The notes beneath the pieces were generated by a model. The model was not told the DNA's origin. It made no database searches and was given only the letters and a program-made list of their open reading frames with translations. Of a stretch of 7,901 nt of DNA, positions 1-7,400 are shown piece after piece. The DNA is taken from assembly GCA_016789205.1 (NCBI GenBank), contig JAEURF010000069.1, positions 1 to 7,901 of the forward strand. The letters run 5' to 3'. Source of the DNA: Anaerolineales bacterium (lineage in GTDB: Bacteria > Chloroflexota > Anaerolineae > Anaerolineales > Villigracilaceae). Positions within the stretch are counted from its first letter, which is position 1. The number at the start of each line of letters is the position of its first letter. A program made the position numbers and the translations under genes.

Positions 1-3000
1 TAAGCATCTCTTGAAGCGTGTGCGCGGCACCATAAGCTTCCAATGCCCACACTTCCATTTCACCAAAGCGCTGACCACCAAACTGTGCTTTACCACCAAG
101 CGGTTGTTGAGTAACAAGACTGTATGGACCAGTAGAACGTGCATGAACTTTATCTTCAACCAAGTGATGCAATTTAAGAATTGTCATCACGCCAACTGTA
201 ACCGATTGGTCGTAGCGAATACCGCTTTTACCATCGCGTAAGATTTGTTTACCGAGAATTGGCAATGGAATTCCTTTTTCTTTTGCCAGTTCTTGAGCAG
301 TCTCATAGACTTTATCTTCAGCAACACGACGCGTTACGCCATGAACTTCAAGCCATAAACGCAAACATGCAACGATAGTAGATTCATCTAACTCAGGGTC
401 TTTATTTGCAATCTCACGGTCTTCAAGCAAAATCTCATCTGGGTTGGAATATCCTTTTTCACGCAACCACTCACGCGCGGTAGCACGATGCGCATATTCT
501 GGTTCATTCAAACGGTATATGTCATAACGGCGTTTATCTAACCATTGTTCAAGATATAAACGTCGGACTTCGTCATCATCTTCAATAGTGGTCGGGTCAT
601 ACTCTTGCTCTTTGAGCCATTCCCAAGCACGTTCAGCCGCTTCCTTCCATGCTTGGTCAATAATCCAAGCGCGAGCGAGTTCGGCTTCAATTTGCTCTTC
701 AGTCGTACCATCAAATACTGGAGTGACAGCTCGGAAGCCCATTCGCTTCGCCGCCCAACCTAAATGAACTTCTAATACCTGACCAATGTTCATACGACCC
801 GGCACACCCAACGGATTCAAAATGATGTCAACAGGTGTACCATCTTCAAGGAAAGGCATATCTTCAACTGGCACAACCTGAGAAACGACACCTTTATTTC
901 CATGTCGTCCTGCCATTTTGTCACCAGCCGTAATCTTGCGACGTTGCGCCACTGAAACGCGCACCATCATATCTACGCCAGCAGAAAGGTCGGAATTATC
1001 TTCACGGGTAAACACTTTCACATCAACCACTTTACCGCGTTCACCATGAGGCATACGCAAGGATGTATCTTTCACGTCACGAGATTTTTCACCGAAGATA
1101 GCGCGCAACAATCTTTCTTCTGGGGTTAATTCTTTTTCACCTTTTGGTGTAATCTTGCCGACCAAAATATCATTGGGTCCAACTTCCGCGCCAATGCGAA
1201 TGATTCCGCTTTCATCTAAATCTTTAATCGCATCATCACCGACATTAGGAATGTCGCGCGTAATTTCTTCAGGACCCAATTTTGTATCGCGTGCTTCCAC
1301 TTCATATTTTTCAATATGCACAGACGTAAAGCGGTCTTCTTGCACCAAACGTTCAGAAAGCAAAATTGCATCTTCAAAGTTGCCACCTTCCCATGAAAGG
1401 AAAGCAACCACCACATTTTGACCGAGCGCGAGTTTTCCGCTTTCAGTAGAGGAAGAGTCCGCAATAATATCGCCAGCTTTGATGACTTGCCCCTTCACAA
1501 CAGATGGGCGTTGGTCAATACAAGTACTTTGATTGGAACGTTGATACTTACGCAATTGATAAACGCGATTTCCACTACGCTTCTCTTTTACGGTGATGCT
1601 TGACCCTGTAACCGACACAACTTCCCCATCCGCTTCAGCGACCACCACTTGACCAGAGTCTAAGGCGGCATGACCCTCCATCCCCGTAGAAACGAGCGGA
1701 ATTTCAGGTCGCACTAAAGGTACAGCTTGCGCCATCATGTTGGAACCCATCAAAGCGCGGTTTGCATCATCATGTTCAAGGAACGGAATTAAGGCGGCGC
1801 TAATACCGACGACTTGATGCGGTGCAACATCCATAAAGTCTATCGATTCGGCATTTGAGAAGATAAAGCCGGAGTGGTAACGACATGAAATACGTTCTCG
1901 AGAAAATTCTTTGTTTTCTGTTAAGGTTGAGTTTGCTTGAGCAATCGTAAATTTGTCTTCAGCATCTGCTGAAAGATATAAAATTTCATCTGAAACAAAT
2001 GGGACAATGCTAACTTCTTCAAGTTTTGCTAATTTCTTAGCAACTTTCGTGTCGATTTCGGTTCCTGCTTTGAAAAGCAGTTCTTCTGATTTTGGGTCAT
2101 ATACATCTTCGCGCAATGTACGACCTTCTAAACGCTCATCGGAACCGGGCATCGTTTTATACACCTTGCGATAAGGTGTTTCAATAAAGCCATATTCATT
2201 GACGCGCGCAAACGAAGCCAAACGTCCAATTAAACCAATGTTTGGACCTTCAGGCGTTTCAATTGGGCAAATACGTCCATAATGGGAGTGATGCACATCA
2301 CGCACATCAAAGCCGGCGCGTTCACGGCGTAAACCGCCAGGTCCCAATGCGGAAAGTGTACGTTTATGGCGTAACTCAGCTAATGGATTGGTTTGGTCCA
2401 TAAATTGTGAAAGTTGTGATGAACCAAAGAACTCACGCAAGGCGGCCACGACAGGACGAATATTGACCAATGTGACTGGAGAAAGTTGTTCTTGGTCACG
2501 AATAGACATACGCTCTTTAATCACGCGCTCCATACGGCGCAGACCAATGCGTAATTTGTTTTGAATCAACTCACCCACAGTTTTGACGCGGCGATTGCCG
2601 AGGTGGTCAATATCGTCTGAGCGTTCTTTTCCATTATTGATTTGAATCATGCGGCGAATCAAACGAATGATGTCACTCTTTGTAATATTGCGATGTGGAA
2701 TTGGAATATTCAAATCAAGTTTTTGGTTGAGTTTATAACGACCGACGCGTTCAAGGTCATAATGGCGTTGGTCAAATAATTGTTCTTCCAAAAATTGGCG
2801 GGCATTATCTAATGTAGCAGGGTCGCCAGGGCGCATCTTCTTGAAGAACTCAATCAAGGCAGCTTCAGCAATGCTGTGATTGGTCAAATCCCAGTCAGGT
2901 TCTTGTTTAATAGTAGAAGCAATGAATAGACGGTCAGGGTTATTATCTACATCCTTAAAAATGGAAAGGATTTCTTCATCTGTGCCGTGTTTGATAGGAG

Positions 3001-3640
3001 AATCTTTGATGCCATCATTGACTGCGGCAAGCGCGCGCAAAAACACAGTAATAGGAACTGTACGTTTGCGGTTGAATTTTAGAATAATGTAGTCAGATTT
3101 GCGGGTTTCAAATTCCATCCATGCGCCACGGTCTGGGATGAGTTTTGCCATAGAAAGCAAACGTCCCGTTGCGCGGTCTGCTGGGGCTTCAAAATAAACA
3201 CCAGGAGAACGAATCAATTGTGAGACAACCACACGCTCAGTACCATTAACGATGAAGGTGCCTTTATCTGTCATCTCGGGGAAATCACCCAAGAAAATAT
3301 CTTGTTTAATTGGTTCTGGCACATCGGGTCCAGCCAATAAAACAGAAACATATAGCGGGCTTGCATAGGTCAAATCACGTTCGACACATTCTTCAATTGT
3401 ATGTTTGGGTTCACCAAAACGATATTTCAATCCCCATTGTTGTGATTCAGGGCTTCGGCTTGGGAAAAATAGCTTCATGCCTTTGTTGTATGACTCGATT
3501 GGTGAGATTTCATGCAAGAGGTCACCAAGACCTTCTCGTTTCAATCTTTCAAAAGAATCAAGTTGTACTTCAATTAAGTTGGGTAAATCAAGTTGAACAG
3601 GAATACGTGCGTAACTTTTTTGGGGCAAAGAAGATGCCAT
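1..3640 (-). CDS. rpoB: DNA-directed RNA polymerase subunit beta, C-terminus cut by the window edge
   Basis: This is the beta subunit of bacterial RNA polymerase, which with beta-prime forms the catalytic centre and carries the rifampicin pocket. About 1213 codons are present and read open from the ATG at 3640-3638 to the left edge. Seen in order: an N-terminal 'GTFIVNG' element near residue 130; the rifampicin region at about 406-437, with 'GSSQLSQFMDQTNPLAEL' followed by the His-Lys-Arg segment at 425-427; 'ICPIETPEGPNIGLIG' just after; the active-site segment 'EHDDANRALMG' at 622-632; 'GDKMAGRHGNKG' at 906-917; and the C-terminal signature 'GEMEVWALEAYGAA' from 1193. The reading stops after 'LQEML', so roughly 50-100 residues lie outside. 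Residues of about 979-1129 form an insertion not present in the E. coli or Bacillus proteins. The start is fixed by a good ribosome binding site and the family-typical beginning 'SYARIPVQLDLPNLIEVQLDSF'. rpoC probably follows off the left edge. Confidence 0.98.
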   Translation of the reverse strand, partial: MASSLPQKSYARIPVQLDLPNLIEVQLDSFERLKREGLGDLLHEISPIESYNKGMKLFFPSRSPESQQWGLKYRFGEPKHTIEECVERDLTYASPLYVSVLLAGPDVPEPIKQDIFLGDFPEMTDKGTFIVNGTERVVVSQLIRSPGVYFEAPADRATGRLLSMAKLIPDRGAWMEFETRKSDYIILKFNRKRTVPITVFLRALAAVNDGIKDSPIKHGTDEEILSIFKDVDNNPDRLFIASTIKQEPDWDLTNHSIAEAALIEFFKKMRPGDPATLDNARQFLEEQLFDQRHYDLERVGRYKLNQKLDLNIPIPHRNITKSDIIRLIRRMIQINNGKERSDDIDHLGNRRVKTVGELIQNKLRIGLRRMERVIKERMSIRDQEQLSPVTLVNIRPVVAALREFFGSSQLSQFMDQTNPLAELRHKRTLSALGPGGLRRERAGFDVRDVHHSHYGRICPIETPEGPNIGLIGRLASFARVNEYGFIETPYRKVYKTMPGSDERLEGRTLREDVYDPKSEELLFKAGTEIDTKVAKKLAKLEEVSIVPFVSDEILYLSADAEDKFTIAQANSTLTENKEFSRERISCRYHSGFIFSNAESIDFMDVAPHQVVGISAALIPFLEHDDANRALMGSNMMAQAVPLVRPEIPLVSTGMEGHAALDSGQVVVAEADGEVVSVTGSSITVKEKRSGNRVYQLRKYQRSNQSTCIDQRPSVVKGQVIKAGDIIADSSSTESGKLALGQNVVVAFLSWEGGNFEDAILLSERLVQEDRFTSVHIEKYEVEARDTKLGPEEITRDIPNVGDDAIKDLDESGIIRIGAEVGPNDILVGKITPKGEKELTPEERLLRAIFGEKSRDVKDTSLRMPHGERGKVVDVKVFTREDNSDLSAGVDMMVRVSVAQRRKITAGDKMAGRHGNKGVVSQVVPVEDMPFLEDGTPVDIILNPLGVPGRMNIGQVLEVHLGWAAKRMGFRAVTPVFDGTTEEQIEAELARAWIIDQAWKEAAERAWEWLKEQEYDPTTIEDDDEVRRLYLEQWLDKRRYDIYRLNEPEYAHRATAREWLREKGYSNPDEILLEDREIANKDPELDESTIVACLRLWLEVHGVTRRVAEDKVYETAQELAKEKGIPLPILGKQILRDGKSGIRYDQSVTVGVMTILKLHHLVEDKVHARSTGPYSLVTQQPLGGKAQFGGQRFGEMEVWALEAYGAAHTLQEML

Positions 3641-3645
3641 TCTTC

Positions 3646-3651
3646 TCTCCT
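3646..3651 (-). promoter_or_regulatory. Ribosome binding site of rpoB
   Basis: On the minus strand the sequence AGGAGA stands five bases before the ATG of rpoB. It is a strong Shine-Dalgarno match at normal spacing and decides the start codon. It also shows that this organism uses Shine-Dalgarno initiation, which matters because the HD-GYP gene at 4404 has none. Confidence 0.9.
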
Positions 3652-3685
3652 AGCTTCTTTTGGATGGGTTGATAAACGAATTAAA

Positions 3686-3701
3686 CTGCCCTTTTGGACA
3701 G
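3686..3701 (-). other. Small hairpin at the 5' end of the rpoB leader
   Basis: Read on the minus strand, CTGTCC-AAAA-GGGCAG can fold into a six-pair stem (one G-U pair) with a four-base loop. If transcription starts about 7 bases after the TATAAT box, near 3704, the hairpin begins within a few bases of the mRNA 5' end. Such 5' hairpins are known to protect mRNAs from 5'-dependent decay. That role here is inference, and a stem this short may also arise by chance. Confidence 0.4.
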
Positions 3702-3710
3702 CAACCCTAA

Positions 3711-3739
3711 ATTATATCGAAGTGACGGCAAAAAGTCAA
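3711..3739 (-). promoter_or_regulatory. Sigma-70-type promoter of rpoB
   Basis: On the minus strand TTGACT (3739-3734) is separated by exactly 17 bases from a perfect TATAAT (3716-3711). This is close to the housekeeping consensus and correctly oriented for rpoB. The predicted start near 3704 gives a leader of about 64 nt. The promoter shows that rpoB begins its own transcription unit here. Family knowledge: in many bacteria rpoB is instead read through from rplJL, and no ribosomal protein gene precedes it here. Confidence 0.85.
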
Positions 3740-3788
3740 GAAAAATTTGAAATTGGAAATAATCATACAGCAATAAATTATACATTTC

Positions 3789-3817
3789 TTGACAATCTAT
3801 AACTCTACGTGTAAAAT
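3789..3817 (+). promoter_or_regulatory. Sigma-70-type promoter of the tRNA cluster
   Basis: A perfect TTGACA (3789-3794) lies 17 bases from TAAAAT (3812-3817), pointing at tRNA-Phe 28 bases further on. The sequence above the -35 box is very AT-rich and could act as an UP element. The bases after the -10 box (CACGGACGC) are GC-rich, as in stable-RNA promoters under stringent control; that regulation is inference. It is back to back with the rpoB promoter, the two -35 boxes being about 50 bases apart. Confidence 0.87.
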
Positions 3818-3841
3818 CACGGACGCTTAACAACAGAATAA

Positions 3842-3930
3842 ATTTGCCGAGATAGCTCAGTAGGTAGAGCACGCGACTGAAAATCGCGGTGTCCCCAGTT
3901 CGATCCTGGGTCTCGGCACTCTCGGCAAAT
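3842..3930 (+). repeat. Tandem copy of the tRNA-Phe acceptor 3' strand, giving an inverted repeat around the gene
   Basis: The eight bases TCTCGGCA that end tRNA-Phe (3911-3918) recur at 3920-3927 with a nine-base period. The second copy continues as CTCGGCAAAT (3921-3930), a perfect ten-base complement of ATTTGCCGAG (3842-3851), which spans the 5' leader and the 5' acceptor strand. The precursor could therefore form a ten-pair stem in place of the seven-pair mature acceptor stem. Pairing is seen in the sequence; any effect on processing is inference. Confidence 0.75.
3846..3918 (+). tRNA. tRNA-Phe (anticodon GAA)
   Basis: A complete cloverleaf can be read. The acceptor stem GCCGAGA pairs perfectly with TCTCGGC at 3911-3917, followed by discriminator A. 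The D stem is GCTC/GAGC, the anticodon stem CGCGA/TCGCG with loop CTGAAAA places GAA at 3879-3881, and the T arm is CCCAG-TTCGATC-CTGGG. The length is 73 bases without CCA, which is not encoded and must be added by the CCA-adding enzyme. It is the first gene of a three-tRNA transcript. The acceptor 3' strand is repeated directly downstream. Confidence 0.98.
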
Positions 3931-3956
3931 AATGAACGGAATATAGCCAAGAAAAT

Positions 3957-4031
<75 letters not shown>

Positions 4032-4039
4032 AAACATGG

Positions 4040-4077
4040 AGGATTGCAGATTGAAATAAAATTCGGTCGGCAATCCT
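4040..4077 (+). other. Long hairpin in the spacer between tRNA-Gly and tRNA-Cys
   Basis: AGGATTGC (4040-4047) is the exact complement of GCAATCCT (4070-4077). Inside it, past one A-G mismatch, GATTGAA (4049-4055) pairs with TTCGGTC (4062-4068) using two G-U pairs, leaving a six-base loop ATAAAA. The hairpin thus has 15 pairs and fills most of the spacer. It lacks a run of T directly after it (TTTCTATG follows), so it is not a clear terminator. A processing site or a weak attenuator are possible roles, both inferred. Confidence 0.6.
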
Positions 4078-4097
4078 TTCTATGTATAAATAAATAT

Positions 4098-4169
4098 GGC
4101 GTCGTGGCCAAGTGGTAAGGCAAGGGTCTGCAAAACCCTCATTCACGGGTTCAAATCCCGTCGACGCCT
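4098..4169 (+). tRNA. tRNA-Cys (anticodon GCA)
   Basis: The acceptor stem GGCGTCG pairs perfectly with CGACGCC (4162-4168), followed by discriminator T, the expected identity base for cysteine. The D stem is GCC/GGC, the anticodon stem AGGGT/ACCCT with loop CTGCAAA places GCA at 4130-4132, and the T arm is ACGGG-TTCAAAT-CCCGT. The length is 72 bases and CCA is not encoded. It is the last gene of the cluster and is followed within three bases by the terminator stem. A damaged second copy of its 3' part lies downstream. Confidence 0.98.
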
Positions 4170-4171
4170 CT

Positions 4172-4204
4172 AAAACAGACTCGTCGTAGAGTCTGTTTTT
4201 TTTT
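4172..4204 (+). terminator. Intrinsic terminator of the tRNA cluster
   Basis: AAAACAGACTC (4172-4182) pairs with GAGTCTGTTTT (4189-4199) around a six-base loop GTCGTA, and the T run continues to 4204. This is a strong rho-independent terminator directly after tRNA-Cys. A second version of it stands at 4304-4331. Confidence 0.93.
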
Positions 4205-4207
4205 ATA

Positions 4208-4299
4208 CCAAGTGGTATCCTCTTTCAGAGGACTTACTGCAAAACCCTCATTCACGGGTTTCCCACAGGGATGCTTCGCGACAAATCCCGTCGACGCCT
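4208..4299 (+). pseudogene. Decayed partial copy of tRNA-Cys with two short hairpin insertions
   Basis: Three blocks match the intact tRNA-Cys: CCAAGTGGTA from the D arm (4208-4217), a 24-base block from the anticodon loop into the T loop (4237-4260), and the rest of the T loop to the 3' end (4282-4299). The first 10 bases of the gene, including the 5' acceptor strand, are missing. Between blocks one and two, ten bases are replaced by a 19-base segment (4218-4236) containing TCCTCT-TTC-AGAGGA. Inside the T loop sits a 21-base insert (4261-4281) containing TCCC-ACA-GGGA and the palindrome TCGCGA. Without the 5' acceptor strand and with the T loop split it cannot be a working tRNA. The stretch 4205-4218 also folds as ATACC-AAGT-GGTAT. 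The similarity continues into the downstream terminator, so the whole tRNA 3' end plus terminator was duplicated. Confidence 0.85.
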
Positions 4300-4303
4300 C
4301 TAA

Positions 4304-4331
4304 AGCAGACTCATCTTAGAGTCTGTTTTTT
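4304..4331 (+). terminator. Second copy of the tRNA terminator
   Basis: AGCAGACTC (4304-4312) pairs with GAGTCTGTT (4319-4327) around loop ATCTTA, followed by a T run to 4331. It is a diverged copy of the terminator at 4172-4204. The loop differs at two of six positions, and the single stem change (A to G) is tolerated as a G-U pair, so the fold is preserved. It would shield the HD-GYP gene from read-through out of the tRNA operon. Confidence 0.85.
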
Positions 4332-4379
4332 GTTATTAATCCAAATTTGTTTGAAATGTTATTTATAAGAAAAAAGCCT

Positions 4380-4405
4380 ATAATCGTTATAAATATAACG
4401 ATTAT
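4380..4405 (+). promoter_or_regulatory. Perfect inverted repeat over a TATAAT box and the HD-GYP start codon
   Basis: ATAATCGTTAT (4380-4390) and ATAACGATTAT (4395-4405) are exact complements separated by AAAT. The left arm overlaps a perfect TATAAT (4379-4384), and the right arm ends in the first two bases of the ATG at 4404. No convincing -35 box lies 15-19 bases before the TATAAT; the nearest, TTGAAA at 4351-4356, is 22 bases away. As DNA this looks like an operator for a dimeric repressor. As RNA it would enclose the start codon in an 11-pair stem. The function is inference. Confidence 0.55.
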
Positions 4406-7400
4406 GAAGAAACAGAATCGCCTTTCGGCTTTTAGAATTGCTTTTATATACCTGACAGCAGGCATCCTATGGATTCTATTAACGGATACCATTTTATTAA
4501 CGACATTCCGTGAGCCAGGACAACTCTCCACAGCGCAAACATACAAAGGTTGGTTTTACGTTGGCGCAACTTCTTTAATTTTATATATCCTTTTGAAAAT
4601 CAACGAACGAAGAGTTGCAAATACAAAGACAAAAGTACAAGAAGAATATCGCGAATTGGTTGAGCAACTTCCAGCGGTTGTATTTATAGATGTGTTTAAT
4701 GATGAACAATCTACACAATATATGAGTCCGCGTATAAAAGACTTGGTTGGGTACACTGCCAAAGAGTGGACAAAAAATGGCAGAGACATGTGGACTACTT
4801 CATTACATCCGGATGATAAAGAACGCGTACTTAATGAAGATAAACGCACAAACCAAACTGGCGAAGCATTTCGAATTGAGTATCGACTCCGACACCGTGA
4901 TGGGCATTATGTTTGGATTAAAGAAGACGCTTCGCTTGTCAAAGGGGAAGATGGCAAGCCGCTGTTTTGGCAAGGCATTCTCTTAGACATCACAGAGCAA
5001 AAGAAAGCCGAAGAAGTTTCACGCCACCGTGATGAAGTCTTACGCGTGTCAACCATGGAGTTGACACATTATGTTGATTTAAATAATTTGTTTGAAAAAA
5101 TCTTTTCAACCCTACATAAACTCATCGAATATGATAGTGCATCTATTGAGTTAATTAATAATGGAAGTGTAGAAATTGTAGCAGGGAAAAACATCCCGAA
5201 GGAAATGATTGGGAGACAGTATCAGGTCAACACGAAGAAATGGGGCGGATTGGATGAACTGCGTGAGGTCAAAATTATCGCGGATGTTCAATCGGATGAG
5301 CGCTTTGTTATTTTTGAAGAGACAAGTTACATTCGCAGTTGGATGGGCATTCCATTAATGGCACAAGAAAAGTTAATCGGATTTCTAAACCTTGATAGCC
5401 GCACACCTAATTACTTTAATGATGAATTTGCCGCGCTTGCTCAAACGTTTGCAAATCAGGCGGCAATTGCAATTGAAAATACGCGTTTGTTTGAGTTAGA
5501 AAAAAAACGGGTTGAGACAGCCGATATGGTAAGGCAAGCCGCCACCGCGTTGACAAATCCGCTTGACTTGCCTTCTTTATATCAAGCGATTTTGGAATGG
5601 TTAAATAAAATTACACCGTATGATAGTGCTTCGATTTTAGAAATCGAAGGTGATCTGATACGCTTAACGGCTGAAAGCGGATTGCCTCATCCTGAAAAAG
5701 CTTTGAATCAATATTTCTCTGCAAATGATGCACTGTTAAAAGCAGTTAAAGAAACTGCACAAACATTAATTATTGACGATTGCTGGGATGATACACGCTT
5801 TGAAAAATGGGGAGACACAGAACATATTCGCGGTTGGATGGGTGTCCCATTAATTTCACGCGGGCAAGTGATTGGCTATATTACGATTGATAGCAAAAAA
5901 CCCAATGCCTTCACACAAAATGATGCGGTGGCGGCACAAACTTTCGCGCAACAAGCGGCTACATCACTTGAAAATGTAAGGTTATATACTGAAACCAAAC
6001 AAAGGCTTGAAGAACTTGAAACAGTCAGTCGTGTATCTTCGGCATTACGTGCCGCACAAGATACAAACGAAATGTTTCCGATTTTGTTACGAGAAATAGA
6101 AACGATTATGAAAACGGAAATGGCAACCATTTTTCTTTATGATGAAGAATCGAATGCACTCACCTCGCGTGCATCAAGCAAAATGTTAGCCAACATTCCA
6201 AAGACAACTTACAAACCGGGCGAAGGCATTATCGGGCATGTCTATGCGAGTGGGCAACCTCACACAAGTTTCGAGTTCAACATAGATCCAATTGCCGCTC
6301 CTGAAAATGCTGAATTTATTGGCGCAGGCTGGGGCGGAATCGCTGTGCCAATTCGCACAGCAAATGAAATCATTGGTGTCATTATTGTCGGTATAAAAAA
6401 ACCGCGCCACATTGAAGAGGACTATGTTCGTTTAATGACAACGATTGCGGAAATTGCCGGGAACGCAATTTATCGGTCTAATCTTTTTGAAAAAAGTGAA
6501 AATCAAATTCGACGCCTCACGACTTTGCGCGAAATTGATACTGCAATTACATCGAGCCTTGACTTACGCATTACGCTCAATATTATTCTTGAACATTTGC
6601 TGACAAAAATGGGCGTGAGCGCCGCTTCGTTTTTAATATTTAATCCAGATAGTCAAATGCTAGATTCGTTAGCCGCCAGCGGGTTTCAAAACCAAGAATC
6701 TACTCAGGCTTCTATAAGTATAGGGGATGGGCTGGCAACTCAAATTTTGCTCAATCGCAAATCAATTCACATAAAAGATTTAAGTAATGAAACGAATCAA
6801 GACAAAACAGAAAATTTTGTAAGTTATTATGCTTTGCCACTTTTTAGCAAAGGCACAACGCGCGGCGTGCTTGAAATGTATTTTAAGAAAACTTTTACGC
6901 CAAATGATGATTGGATTGAGTTTGTGCAAACCTTAGCAGGACAAGCTACGATTGCAATTGACAATGCCCAGTTATTTGAAAATTTACAACGGAGTAATCA
7001 AGAACTTTCACTTGCTTATGACACTACCCTAGAAGGCTGGGGAAAAGCATTGGAATTACGCGATAAAGAAACACAAGGACATACACATCGCGTCACGAAC
7101 TTGACTTTAGAATTGGCACAACGCATGGGCATCCCTGACTCTCAATTGACTCACATTCGTCGCGGGGCATTACTCCATGATATTGGAAAAATGGGCGTCT
7201 CCGATAACATTTTACGCAAGCCGGGCGCATTAACCGAAGATGAAATGAACGAAATGCGTAAGCATCCAAAATATGCATACGAATTGCTATATCCAATCCC
7301 CTATTTACGTGCCGCAGTAGATATTCCATATTGTCACCATGAATGGTGGGATGGAAATGGATATCCGCGTGGATTAAAAGGGGAAGAGATTCCGCTTGCC

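Noticed and set aside
1..3640. Plus-strand and other-frame open frames of 60-120 codons within rpoB, and similar minus-strand ones within the HD-GYP gene
   Set aside because: All are shadows of the two long genes; none shows a recognisable domain or a credible ribosome binding site.
3777..3782. A second TATAAT on the minus strand, upstream of the rpoB promoter
   Set aside because: No acceptable -35 box stands at the right distance; the region is simply AT-rich between two divergent promoters.
4085..4090. TATAAA just before tRNA-Cys as a separate promoter
   Set aside because: The bases 17 upstream (TTCGGT) are a poor -35 box and lie in the spacer hairpin; read-through from tRNA-Gly is the simpler explanation.
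4208..4299. The second tRNA-Cys-like segment as a working or intron-containing tRNA
   Set aside because: The 5' acceptor strand is absent and the D and anticodon stems are disrupted, so no cloverleaf can form.
4347..4403. Longer N-terminus of the HD-GYP protein from TTG 4347 or ATG 4356
   Set aside because: Neither start has a Shine-Dalgarno sequence, and the extra residues would be encoded by the palindrome and the TATAAT region. It remains possible, so the start is not certain.
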